Assembly: GCF_037975245.1 (NCBI RefSeq)
Contig: NC_092579.1
Span: 30,589,666 to 30,653,665, forward strand
Origin: Apostichopus japonicus
Lineage: Eukaryota; Echinodermata; Holothuroidea; Aspidochirotida; Stichopodidae
DNA length: 64,000 nucleotides
Direction: 5' to 3'
This document shows, in pieces, positions 47,089 to 58,698 of the stretch; the stretch's first letter is position 1; each line of letters begins with the position of its first letter. Below the pieces are notes generated by a model. That model was given only the letters and a program-made list of their open reading frames with translations. It was not told the origin of the DNA and did no database searches. A program made the translations under genes and the position numbers.

Positions 47089-48061
47089 ACAGTATTTAAG
47101 ACATAACATATATATAAATTCTTCTGATTTTAAAACTTGTTTTTGGCCGATTGGTGGTCATATCCATGGGCGGCGATCATCAGGGGGGGGGGGGATTGCG
47201 GGGGGACATGCCCCCCAATATTTAAGGTGGGGGATATAGTATCTAATATTCCCTCCCCCCAATATTTGGCGGCACAGTTTTTGTGTGTGTGGCTATAAGT
47301 AGAAAATAATGCGTGAGATTATTTATCCAAATCATATTTGGCGGCGGCAGCGCCACAGACGTAGAAGCCTTATTTGATTTGGGGGCTGTAACGACTTGCC
47401 CGAAAAATATAACCAATTTTTTTCCCCGCGCTCCGCGCTCGTTCAACATGTTAATGTGCATATCATATAGGCATTCATCGGTTATTACATCACATGCCAA
47501 TAACATACAATCATTTTCCGTGTTATAACACATCCCTATTGGTAAGAATGATTGGGGAAGTCGTTAGTATACAATTATAATGATAATAATAATATAAGGT
47601 TAACCATTGAAAAACACATTGCAAAATTATTCTTCTTTCAGTAGGTGCCCGAAATATTCTCAGCATATGACCCGAATTTTAACAAACACTTTTGGGCTGC
47701 AGCCCCCGCCACCTACGCCTATCGTGACCGCCCCCCCCCCCTCGAGTATATTTCGTTTATGATATTGCTAGTTATTTCAAACTAGAAAGTGCTATAGATG
47801 CAACTTACAAGGCCTGGGAAGTGCCAATTCTAGCGATCTAGGAGGCATTTTCGGCCAAAATTTTCTTTTACGCTTCGCGCCAACACATGGTGGCGCTACG
47901 CTTAGATAGTTTGCCTACAATCTTCGCCCCTCCCTTGACAAATTCCTCGCTATGCGCCCGTCTAACCCTGTCACAATTTGTTACTAAATATCACCAAAAA
48001 TCGTCACAGACCGGAAGTAGCTTTTACTTTTTTTCCGAAATGAGTTAGCTAGACGGACCGC

Positions 48062-48632
48062 ATCTGTTTTGAAATTTAACACACGTGACCCTACCACCAA
48101 GGACGTTTTCACGGAGATGCCTATTACAGCGTATAAGCGACTGAACAACCTGGCGGATCATTTGGTGAGGGCATCACATCCTCAGCCCACCCCTGTCGAC
48201 ACTCCCGGCACCTACCCTTGTAACCGCAGTAGATACAATACCTGCAAATATGTTACTTCTAATACTGTGCTTCGTATCACTGGCCCTAAAAACTCTTTTG
48301 TAATCAGACATCATTTTTCATGTATTTCTACTAATGTGATTTATATAATTATATGTAAGCGTTGCAATTGACTTTACATAGGTGAAACTAAACGAAACTA
48401 GCAGATCAAATTACTGAACATTTATGCTCCATCAAATCCAAGTTTTCTGGTTACCCTGTTGCCTCTCACTTCAATTCACCCTCCCCCTGTAAGATCACTG
48501 ACTTTTCCGTTACGTGTGCTCTGTCCCCCAGAGGCACTGATATCGATCGGCTTAAATCCGAAAATAGACGTATTTTCGGACTTGGCACCTTATCCCCTTA
48601 TGGTTTAAACTCTAAATTCGATTTGTTGTAAG
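48062..48632 (+). pseudogene. Penelope-like element endonuclease fragment, copy B
   Basis: Duplicate of 35028-35600 with the same in-frame TGA between KRCN and LYIGETKR. It has an additional 3-base loss (ACGAAACTAG in place of ACGAAGACTGG) that creates another stop. Here the Cys cluster is degraded further (CNRSRYNTC). Confidence 0.75.
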
Positions 48633-48807
48633 TCCTTTTACCCTGCTACTTTTCGCTTCTTTCATGTGTGTGCATTGGACCATTATATCTTTCTTCGTTC
48701 GCTGTTTACAGTTTCAGTAGTGTTTTTACTCACTTTGTTAAAGGGTTTATACCCGAAACGTCGTGTTTCTTTTCTTTATTAGCACTTGCAAACTTTGCAA
48801 TTTTTCC

Positions 48808-48957
<150 letters not shown>

Positions 48958-50238
48958 TCGGATCTTGACACTGGGCCCGGGCCCAGGGATTTCGCGACGG
49001 TCGCACCGGCCTAGTAACGCCACTGGTTAAATACAGGCACCAATAATAGTTAGAATATAGTTTAATGTGGCAAAATAATTGGCTGTTATAGGTCAATTTT
49101 AATGTTGTAAATTGAAATTCCCAATCATCCTCATGATAAGAGTATAGACAATTAATCGATTTGATGTTCGTAGTAGTTCTTAATTTACTGTGACATTTTA
49201 ATTCCGTGCCCATAAATTCGTCTCATGTTAAATGTATTCATGTGCTTGTTAGAAGTTGTAAATTTAAAAAAAAATATTATTATTTAAGACATGCTATTTG
49301 TTCTACATTTTGGGGATTAAGGCAGCCGAATCCACTGGAAGCTCTCCTAGTTAATAGGATTTTTTTTGGTGCTGAAGTTGATTGCTCAGTAAATTTCTGA
49401 AATTCGTTTTGAATCTTTAGGTCAAACCAAACAAGTTCAGAGCATATTGACTTGCGAAGCTAATCATATTTTAAATTTGGGTGATCTTTTGTCGATGCAT
49501 CTGGCAACATCAGAATGAATGATGTCATCATGGCGATTGAGCTGTTGTTTTCCTTTATACTATTATGATCATTATCTCCAAAGGAAGATAATATTCTAAC
49601 TACAGTTACAGAGAACATTGGCAGTTGCGCAAACATTCCAAATGTATATCTAGTTTCAGGTAGTAAATACCAGACTATTAAAAAAGCCTTAAGCTTTTAA
49701 AGATAATATTCCCGGATAACATCCCTGTAAACCATCTGTGATTAGGGCTGTACATACATACGGGCTATACTCCCCCCCCCCACCCCCACACACAGTGAAA
49801 AATCAAAAGTCGTTCCCAGATCTATGCTAAGTCGGTATCAACATTGGAGCCTTATTCAGCGTGGTATGACACCCATAAACGTAATAATGCTAAACAAAAG
49901 TGAAAAGGGTAGTCGTTTTCTTTGTTATAGCGTTAATTCTTCATTTCCTAGATTTGGATAACATTAGATTAACAAAACGCTACAGTTTCCGGGAACTCTC
50001 CTCGCTCCTTAAAATCCTCTCAGAAATGTATTTCTGTACTTTCAAATCTCTACAATAGAACTAGAATATTTGCAAAAGCTGCAGCTTTAGTCCCCGTGAT
50101 CCCCAGCTTGAAATACATTCCAAAAAACTTGAATTCCTCTATTTGACATGTGCTTTTGAGATTTAAAGTCGCTACGAGAGTTAGTTAAAGTCGCTATACG
50201 GGGCTTCCCCTTATAGAAAATCTCTTTCTGACATTATA

Positions 50239-50273
<35 letters not shown>

Positions 50274-50315
50274 GTTTTTTCACTGTTCTTGATTTTCCAA
50301 CTCATTACGATTTTC

Positions 50316-50347
<32 letters not shown>

Positions 50348-50373
50348 ATTTTCTTGGGAATCTTTCCACTTAT

Positions 50374-50960
50374 ATGGCGGCAGCAGATATAGTCCAGTAC
50401 ATCGATAATGCCTTTACTAACAATGAATTTACTATTGGTGTGTTTCAAGATCTTTCTAAAGCATTCGACACTGTCAACCATAACATCTTACTAAAAAAAC
50501 TTAGCCATTCTGGAATCCGTGTGGTTGGATATGATTGTTTGAAAGCTATCTTCTCAAGAGAGAACAGGTTGTACGCATTAATGATCAAACTTCTAAGACC
50601 GGTACATTAAGCTGCGGCGTCAACACAGGGTTATGTACTTCGACCACTACTTTTTCTTATGTTACATAAATGACTTGTGTAACTGTTCTCATAACTTTAC
50701 ACTCTTTGCAGACGATACAAGAATTATTTTTAAGCACAGTGATATTCATTGTGCTGCTCGTGTCGTTAACTCTGAACTATATTCTGTTACAAACTGGTTT
50801 AAAGCAAATATAAGTTGTCTTTAAATGTAAGCAAAACAAATATTATGATATTTCTGTTTTTTCAGCGAGAAGGTTGATACAGTTAACGTATTTATTGATA
50901 ATGGTGATATTACTCTTGGTTTTATTACTCTCATATATATATATCAAGAAAAAGCTAAAA
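50374..50960 (+). pseudogene. Non-LTR reverse transcriptase fragment
   Basis: Two frames carry reverse-transcriptase motifs: FQDLSKAFDTVNHNILLKKL (palm, residues around the first catalytic Asp) at 50445-50505, and after a frameshift CYINDLCNCSHNFTLFADDT (the FADD catalytic box) at 50660-50720, then VNSELYSVTNWFKAN. Frameshifts and missing ends make it dead. Flanked by (TA)n tracts at 50236-50270 and 50320-50345. Confidence 0.8.
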
Positions 50961-51385
50961 TTTGACGCCTTGTTGGTTTACTTTGCGAAATGCTGCTCGT
51001 CAATCACTGAAGACGGTCTCAACGTAGCTAGTCGGTTTCGAAATGATTCTTCGTACCCATTAAAGTTAGTGAATGTACAACCCTGGATGTCGTGTCTCCA
51101 TAATTTTTAGTGTTGTCTACTCTGGCATAAACAACTATATAACTCGACTTTTATTAAATTCATAATTAATGGATTCTTTATTTGCTGTGCGGTACATTAA
51201 TAAATTTTCTATCCATGTTTCAAATAGTCGTCAAGTTTACAAGTATAGACATCACAATATACTGTTTAAAAGGAATTATCCTCGCCTCTATACATTCTCT
51301 TTCTCCCTGTTTCTTTTCACGGTTTGTTTTTACTCGCGAAAGTGACTCGCCTTCTTAGTTGCTGGTGCGTTACAATTGAGAAAGT

Positions 51386-51389
51386 TACT
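51386..51389. other. Deletion scar of a lost GPCR copy
   Basis: Left of this point the sequence is the 5' segment seen at 37470-37725 (ending GAGAAAGTTACTTT). Right of it is the 3' flank seen after GPCR 2 from 40305 (TAGTTTATATCGTCATCTAG). In the intact unit these are separated by about 2.6 kb containing the receptor. A short T/TTA overlap at the joint suggests microhomology. Confidence 0.7.
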
Positions 51390-51960
51390 TTTTAGTTTAT
51401 ATCGTCATCTAGGTTTACAAGTTAATTATATTTATTAAAATGACAGATACCAACATGAATGTTGAAATTTTAATAAAACATGCCTTTGAAGTTGTGTCTC
51501 CCCCTCCATACCCCTTCCATGGACTGAACCTCTTCCGCCTCCTCTCCATCTCAACGACTGTCTCATTCAGTGACGTCACACTAGCTCAGTTGGACACATT
51601 CGACTCGGGGGAGCAAGAAAACGGCAGACATTTATTGACACAATTCTGGACCTCCCCCCTCCCCTTCTCTCACCCCTCTTCCTCACAGTCAACAATCTTT
51701 TTCATGTTCTGTCTTCCCCCGTATATTTGCTACTACGTATTTATTAGTACTAATATACAACCGGACCTGTTATGTTGTATTCAACTCAAAAAGGGCAAGA
51801 AATCATCGTCCTTAAACACTGGAAATCAATAAGTGTTTCCTTTATTAATGTAAATTTGAATTTTGAATTGACAAGGTACCTCGATCGATGGATTATAATT
51901 GATGTCGTCTTATATTTTGGTTTTTCCGGAGAGAAATAAATAAAATCAGTCATAGAACAA
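51390..51960 (+). repeat. GPCR-unit 3' flank, type 2, second copy
   Basis: Homologous to 40305-40880 (TCTCATTCAGTGACGTCACA, CTAGCTCAGTTGGACACATT). Here a 130-codon frame stays open (51440-51832), but the other copy is broken and the product has no recognisable features. Confidence 0.8.
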
Positions 51961-52039
51961 ATCTTCCGATGTGAAAACTTTGGGACGAACAAAAAAAATA
52001 TATATATATATATATGTATATAAAGAAAAAACCGGTTGC

Positions 52040-52561
52040 CATGACGACATGTAGATACAATCTCGCTACAATTTTTGATTACGTTGTAGCTTTTGTCCCA
52101 AATAGGCTTTCTTTTGGTAACGCTCGTTGAGGAACGATTTGGTGTGGTTGTTTTATACCTTGTCTTGAAGCTTCCACTAGTCAGATCGATATATACGGCT
52201 GTCTCTTGACCTTTGCTTTGCAGATTATATCGCACGCGAGACATCCTCCAGGATATATATATATATATATATATGTACGGTATACATATATATATATATA
52301 TATACGGTATACATATATATATATATATATACGGTATACATATATATATACGGTATATATATATATATAGATATATATATATATATATAGATATATATAG
52401 ATAGATAGATATATATATATATATATAGATAGATAGATAGATATACGGTATATATATATATATATATAGATATATATATATATACGGTATATATATATAT
52501 ATAAATATATATATATAAAGATAGATATACGATATATATATATATATATAGATAGATATAC

Positions 52562-52597
<36 letters not shown>

Positions 52598-53213
52598 TAT
52601 ATAAATATATAGATATAGATATACGGTATATATATATTTATATATATATATAGATATACGATATTTATATATATATATATATACGATATATATATATATA
52701 TATAATATATACTATATAATATGTAGTACACATATACTGTAATTTACAGCGTGTAGTTACAAACGTTACTGAACGTAAACGGTCGCGTGTTCTTATTTCT
52801 TGCTGGCGCGGACAGGTGGTTTGTTACCGTGGCGACATTTTGAGATGAGCCCTGATTTTTTTGTTTATTTTGTCTTTGGCGCGTAGGATTGCCAGCTTTT
52901 CTTCCACGCAGAGGTTGAATCGTCCCGATTCACGCTTGTTTGTGTTTGATTTTTTTAGTATTTTCCAGCTTATATTGTGGCTAATTCCCCTTCTTCTCAG
53001 GTTGAATACGTACTTTGACAGTTCTGTTTCTTTTTGGTACTTTTCATGTCTGACATATTTTGTGTGGTTGTTGAACCGCTGTTTAAATGGGCCTCCTGAA
53101 ATGCCGATATAAGACTTGGATTCTGAGTCCGATGTGACTTGGGCTTTATACACTATAGAGCTGGTTAAACATTTCTCTTGTAGGGGCAGTTTTCCGTTGA
53201 TGTGCAGTTGCAT
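52040..53213 (-). pseudogene. Penelope-like element GIY-YIG endonuclease, second family, with AT tract inside
   Basis: On minus, 53213-52824 is an open frame reading CLTSSIVYKAQVTSDSESK, SYIGISGGPFKQRFNNHTK, a conserved middle (ETELSKYVFNLRRRGI) and FNLCVEEKLAILRAKDK, a nearly complete GIY-YIG nuclease domain with its Arg (FKQRF) and Glu (CVEEK). A more decayed relative ([20 protein letters not shown]) reads on minus at 52245-52040. They are separated by 52250-52715, a complex AT microsatellite with repeated TATACGGTATA. No reverse transcriptase is adjacent. Family differs from the fragments at 35 and 48 kb. Confidence 0.75.
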
Positions 53214-53375
53214 GGTCTAGTTGAGGTTGAATTGCTGGTGTGCCAAGTGATCTTTAGATTATGGGATTTTATGCAAGAATTTCACTGTGTTTCTGTTAAA
53301 AAGCGTGTGTAGCATATGGCCCCGAGGGAAGTGCTTTGTTATAAGCTTGATGATGGCCCCTCAGGGAGGCCCATA

Positions 53376-53567
53376 TGAATAAGGGGTTAATCAACGGTCT
53401 AGCGTGCGTTACTCACAGGATTAATGCACGATCGGGGGATAATGCAAGCGATGCACGAGGGCGGAACGTAGCGGAGCCCGAGTGCATCCAGCGATAGCAT
53501 TAACACCCGGAGTGCATTAATCATGTGAGTAACGCACGCTAGACCGTTGATTATCCCCGTTCATTCA
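53376..53567. repeat. Near-perfect 190-bp palindrome
   Basis: Arms read TAATCAACGGTCTAGCGTGC, then GTTACTCACAGGATTAATGCA, and return as TGCATTAATCATGTGAGTAA with CGCACGCTAGACCGTTGATTA. The centre (about 53467) continues the pairing with GCGATGCACGAGGGCGG against CCCGAGTGCATCCAGCG. GTGCGTTACTCACAGGATTAA recurs at about 54021-54041 and ATGAATGAACAGCGG ends at 54114, so 53376-54114 may be one foldback-type element. No gene here. Confidence 0.85.
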
Positions 53568-54924
53568 TACACTACCATTTGTGTGGGGGAAAAATCATAA
53601 AACAAAACATTTTTGGTTACATATAAACCAAAGATTTATTAAAGTGATGCCCCGTAAGTCGAATTAACGATTAACAACCAGCATAACAATGTACATGTGC
53701 AATTATAAAGTAATACTGAACGATAGTGAATAATTATAAAGGAAACGTCTTTGAAAGGCTGTCTTTCATAAAAGATTAACCATAATAACATTTTAACTAA
53801 TGTTTGGCAATATTGCGGCCATTAAACTATTTTTGAAAGGTCTCAATAACAAGGAACTACAAACAATTACTAGTTGGCTTCATCATATCAATACCCTACA
53901 GCTTCTGGTTCCCATAGCAACCATTCTAGGGACAAACATGTACGTATGGTATACAGTCATACGATAACATAGTAGGCCTTGTATTGAACACGTACATTCA
54001 TCCGCCGGTAATTTTACCGTGCGTTACTCACAGGATTAACCACGGTCAGCTGACCTGAATGGACCAATAGCATTTAGGAATCTTTACTAAGTATGAATGA
54101 ACAGCGGTTCAACAACCACTCCAAGTCTCTCATGGCACGGATCTCGACCAATGGAGGCTAAAACTATAACATAACGTAACTTCAAGATGCAGTTTGCGTT
54201 GGTTGTAACTTCGTGTTTTATCTATAAAACTTTATAGATATCCTCGGTGTAACCTACATGATTAACACCGTTGGAAGTAGATTGGATGTTCAAAATTAGC
54301 GAATCCATAACCGTGTTAGGTATGAAAGAAAACAGCTTTGCCGTTGCGTCACACACAAGTGATTTTTAATGTGTAAATTTATGTTGGATATTTGACTTGT
54401 ATCATTTGAAGTCGATGCCTAGTCTTATCATTCCTGGTTTGAGTTCAGTGGAAAAAATTATTTTATTTTTTGCTTTCAGGTATTCTAAGTATACCTCTCG
54501 TTAACTAAGTTGAGTACTAAGTTGAGCAGATTGTACAATAATGCTGCCTGATGTTTAGAGAATGAAGACACTATAGGTTCTAACCAGGAAGCTGTTTAAA
54601 TCTAAACGATGACTTAAACAGCGAGTTTATAAATATAGATCTCAGTACAGTACAGGTGACAACACGCTTCAAGTAGATATACTATCCTCTTCGTGCATGA
54701 CGCTGATGTTAGCACTTGCATCACTCACGCGTAATTTGCCCAATTGACGTAATTGTTACACAGGCAAAAGTTAACGGTGCTGCTCAATTGATTATTGGCC
54801 GATGAATACGTTAAAATCTTTGAAATTACGTTCTCAAGACAATGTTCACTATGCAGACTCGCAATGTAAACATGTGACTCTCTGTCGCAATGGGCGGTAC
54901 TGTGGCACTACTAGTAAAAAGAAT

Positions 54925-55090
54925 TTACGACGGTTGAAGTTGATTGCTTGGCAAACTTGCTGAAAATGTTCTGAATCTTTAGACGTAAACCACATCCTCA
55001 TATTATTGTGTATCACGAAAATATAATTTTCAATTTTGTGATATTTTGTCAATGCGTCTACATACTTCAGTTTTGCCTGAATTTTTATCT
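54925..55090 (+). repeat. Interspersed repeat copy (partial)
   Basis: GTTGAAGTTGATTGCTTGGC, GAATCTTTAG and AAACCACATCCTCATATTAT match 36480-36620 and the reverse strand of 57690-57780. Same family as 370-770. Confidence 0.65.
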
Positions 55091-55489
55091 TTATACATCA
55101 AGCAGTCGTTTGCTGATCGAGGGCATAAATCATCAAGAATAAATGAGGAAAACACTTAAAAAGCTAAATCTGTCGATGGCAAAGAGATGTAAAGGTTTTC
55201 TTCGCTAACAGTACGGCAATGAGTTTTATCCAAATCACTTTTGACACCATGTCAAAATCCCCACCTCCGTCACTCCCTCCTACCGCCGTCCTCCTCCCTC
55301 TGCCCCTCCCTCCCCCTGCCACTTTGAAGTGGAACAAGGAATATATTTCTGCACCCTTCACTTTTAACTTTAGGGATGCATTCCAGGGCAGTGCTAATTC
55401 ATTCAGCTTGATCCTCTGTATATGCCAAAGGAATGCCAGATAATCAAATTATCAATTACAGTTCATAAGCCTCATAATACGTATAATTC

Positions 55490-55735
55490 TCGATGTTTTT
55501 TATTCCACACAAAAAAAAATTAGATGCAAAAGTTAAAATTCCCATAAAAAGTTGAATCCGCATATGTAAAAGATTTAAAAGAAAAATGTAGAAATTTCGA
55601 CAGTAAGAAGTCGAAATTTTCTATGTCTCGTCGCGTGGCATCTTAGATAAAAGTTTATTCTGGTGAAGCCACTGTACCCCAGCCTCGTAATGCCCTCTCA
55701 TAATGTCGATACCCTCCCGAAGACATTGATCTCAA
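55490..55735 (+). repeat. Duplicated segment upstream of GPCR 4
   Basis: Homologue of 43220-43480, here without the poly-C expansion. Places GPCR 4 within the same duplication history although about 4.1 kb of unrelated sequence follows before the gene. A frame at 56341-56742 (133 codons) is open but unrecognised. Confidence 0.75.
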
Positions 55736-57374
55736 TACTACATGGATTTATTCATCTCATGGATGATGCATGCACGCGTTAACGGTAGGTAGCCCTGTGC
55801 GAGGCTCAATCCAATCATTCAAACCGCAACGTTCAATTATTACACATGTTCACATTGTGTGACTTGACTATTTGGAAGAGACGTTGCTATGGCAGGGAAT
55901 GGATAATAGATCGAAAATACTTGCTGCCAACCCCATATCACCCCCCCCCCATACCCCTCCCCTCACACACACACGCGCGCGCATGCACATCAACCCCCTT
56001 TAGTGATATTGTGATTCATGACTTTGGAGCTGGGGACTCCTTTGGAAGGGGAAACACGACGGCGTATACATGGATTTTTTACATTATAACACCTATATAT
56101 GTGAAGCCAATTCGAACTAGCGCCCTCTTTTCATCAAGTTTTCGCGTGTATTTCATTGTGTTTTCTATAAGAGAAAAAAAGGAAAAGGAAAATTCTTTTC
56201 TTGTATGCAGCCGGTTTACATGCTAGTTTACAATGCTATTGTAAAGTAATATTAAAATATAATTGTTATCATGAAATATTGTTGTACCATGTAATACTAT
56301 ATTCAACAATATTATTGGGGATGTTTTATATTATGTTATTATGATACAATGTTATTCTTTGATACTATTTGAGTTGTGTGATATATCGCTGGGTGTAGGG
56401 GAAATGTGCAACTTCGGTAAAATAAAGTTGCATATATATTCTTGTCACGTCGAGTTAATGTATGGTGTACATTTGATATACGGTAAAATCATCTCTGGAA
56501 GTGAAAACAACCATTGTGGTTTGCGTCCTCTTTGTTTCATGCAACATTATACAAACAATGGAAAGAAACTGAACATTGCATCTATTGATCAGTTCAATTA
56601 TTACAACTACATGAATGATCCTATATGTAATCAATGGTATGGTAGTAGATGGAACGTATTATATTACATCAATATATCTACATGTTTTGATGTTTTAAAG
56701 GGTGTGAAGATTCGCGCACAAAGAAACGTCTCATGCCGGTAATCTGACCTAGTTTCGACCGAGGTGTTACAGAAGTGTTAAACACCACAATCAATCCCAG
56801 AAAATACACACACAACTTGCTACCGTCGGTAATTAGACACTAGTGTACAGGCAATACATACCAACTACGGTCAATACCCACAACACAGTGTACATAGCAG
56901 CGTGGACATCTCAGGTCTAGGTAAAAGATAACAAGGTATCAGGTTTCATTACTGTCTGCATTTTGTAGCGACAAGAAGAAAACGTCATTTGCAAGCAACG
57001 GAAAGTTAACTTTTTCAGAGCGCGGCACGCGGTTTGGGGCGAGTCTCCAATGCCTTTAATGAACAATTTCGTGTAAGTGAAAATAACAAGGACCAATTAA
57101 GAAAATTTTCTCTACGACGTTGTTTATACCGTAAAAGGATTACGGACTTTTAAATTGGGTCTCCGAAAAATTACTTTCTAATCTAAACTAATCCGAACAC
57201 CGACGACTTAACACCGTGAGCGCAAGAATTTAAGGGATAGTCCGTTCGCTGACAACACTTTCATGGAACAGAAACGTTTTTCACGCTGTTAGTTGAAAAG
57301 CTTATCTCAATATCTTGTCCTAAATAACCCAATATCATGTTGATTGGATGGAACTTATTTCATAACAATTCCAT

Positions 57375-57780
57375 GCTTATTTTGACTGGCTAAAATCTCG
57401 ATTCTTCCCTGCAGTAGATCACAATAGGTGGTCTGTGACGTCATAATGGTAAATATTTATAGAACCTTTACTTCTCTGTTACTATCTTCTTGTTGATTAA
57501 TCCTTGAAACTTGTTTTGTTTATGCTGTCCATGTTCTCTCTGTTTCTATTTTGAATTTTCATTGAAATACAACGATTTTGTAGTAATACCGTTTCCCTCC
57601 GTGAATAAGTGAGTTAAATATTAAAGTGAAAACCAAAATCATTTTCAGCTGAATTTGCCATTATGACATCATCCATTCTGTTGTTGCCAGAGACATTCAC
57701 AAAATACCACAAACGTTGAACAATAATCATATCTTCGCATACAAAATGCTACGAGGATGTGGTTTAGGCCTATATATGTA
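57375..57780 (-). repeat. Interspersed repeat copy, inverted
   Basis: Reverse complement of 370-770: TAGCCAGTCAAAATAAGCAT, GTCACAGACCACCTATTGTG, AGTTTCAAGGATTAATCAAC, CTCTGGCAACAACAGAATGG with ATGATGTCAT. The longest match to the PCYT2-intron copy in this window. Confidence 0.7.
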
Positions 57781-58007
57781 GGAGTATTTTTATTAACCAG
57801 TCAATTTCAGCTACCAGAATGCCCCTTGAAACGTTTGCAAGTAAATTCACAATCGTGACCTCTTTCGTTATATATAGTAAACAGATCACCCTGCAAAGAT
57901 ATTAAGCAAGTATAAATCATGTATGTTTACTCCTTTCAATAGGTTTGTGCCTATTGGCTAAATTAATATACTGTCTATACTATGGAACGCGAAAAGGAAA
58001 AACTTGT

Positions 58008-58150
58008 TTCGTTGTCTAAACTAAGTTTGTTGTTGTCTAAACTAAAGTTGTTGCTGCTGTTTTACCACGTTGTTGCTCAAATTCACGTTGATGTCTTAAC
58101 TTCCGTTGTCTAAACATACGTCGTTGTCTAAAATTACGTTGTTGCTATCG
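58008..58150. repeat. Degenerate 24-bp tandem repeat
   Basis: About six diverged units of the type GTTGTCTAAACTAAGTTTGT (variants CTAAACATACGTC, CTAAAATTACGTT), immediately upstream of the U2-like tandem. Confidence 0.7.
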
Positions 58151-58327
58151 GCGCTGTTCAAAAAAAAACGCGTAATGTAAACCAGAATGCAAAATGCATT
58201 GAGGTTTCGATGACTTCAGTACACTAGAAAGTTCTGCTTGTTAGTATAACTCACTATAGAAATGGCCCGAAGCACCATTTTAATACAATAGCATTATGGC
58301 ATGATAAACAAAGGTCTTTTGGCTAAA

Positions 58328-58512
58328 ATCGCTTCTCGGCCTTTTGGCTAAGATCATGTGTAGTATCTGTTCCCTTCGGGAATGGTGATACACACCTGAC
58401 GATGATCACACAGCCACAGTCCCGATGCAAGGGGACTGGGGCTGAGAGCGGATCAGTCGTTTGGTAGTTTGGTTTTCGTGCCCAGGTTCTTTCCTGGGTG
58501 ACTTTTTCTTAA
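58328..58512 (+). ncRNA. U2-snRNA-headed RNA unit 1
   Basis: Bases 58328-58372 match the 5' end of U2 snRNA, remembered from many eukaryotes, with one difference: ATCGCTTCTCGGCCTTTTGG, CTAAGATC, then the branch-point-pairing GTGTAGTATCTGTTC. After that the body is not U2: hairpin TTCCC-TTC-GGGAA, GATACACAC, hairpin CAGTCCC-GATGCAAG-GGACTG, a GGTTTTCG stretch loosely like an Sm site, terminal hairpin CCCAGG-TTCTTT-CCTGGG and a T-run (58502-58508). No normal U2 Sm site or stem III/IV sequence. Could be a U2-derived SINE, a variant snRNA gene or a chimeric pseudogene; expression unknown. Confidence 0.6.
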
Positions 58513-58698
58513 AAAGTATCTTTTGGCTAAAATCATCTGTAGTATCTGTTCCCTTTCGAGGGGAATGGTGATACACACCCGACGATGATCACACATGCAG
58601 TCACAGTCCCGATGCAAGGGGACTGGGGTTGAGAGCGGATCAGTCGTTCTGTAGTTTGTTTTTCGTGCCCATGTTCTTTCCTGGGCGGTTTTTTTCTT
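58513..58698 (+). ncRNA. U2-snRNA-headed RNA unit 2
   Basis: Tandem copy 179 bp after unit 1, starting CTTTTGGCTAAAATCATCTG and lacking the first 14 bases. GTAGTATCTGTTC is intact. The first hairpin is changed to TTCCCTTTCGAGGGGAA, keeping and lengthening the stem. CAGTCCC...GGGACTG is identical; the final stem has one mismatch (CCCATG/CCTGGG). Ends in TTTTTTTCTT. A further fragment (TTTTGGCTAAAATC at 58317-58330) precedes unit 1. Confidence 0.55.

Noticed and set aside
51440-51832. 130-codon Pro/Ser-rich frame
   Set aside because: The duplicate at 40350-40740 is frame-broken and no known motif is present; flank sequence, not a gene.
56341-56742. 133-codon frame with Cys and aromatic residues
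   Set aside because: No family resemblance, no promoter or splice context, AT-rich codons; left as unproven.
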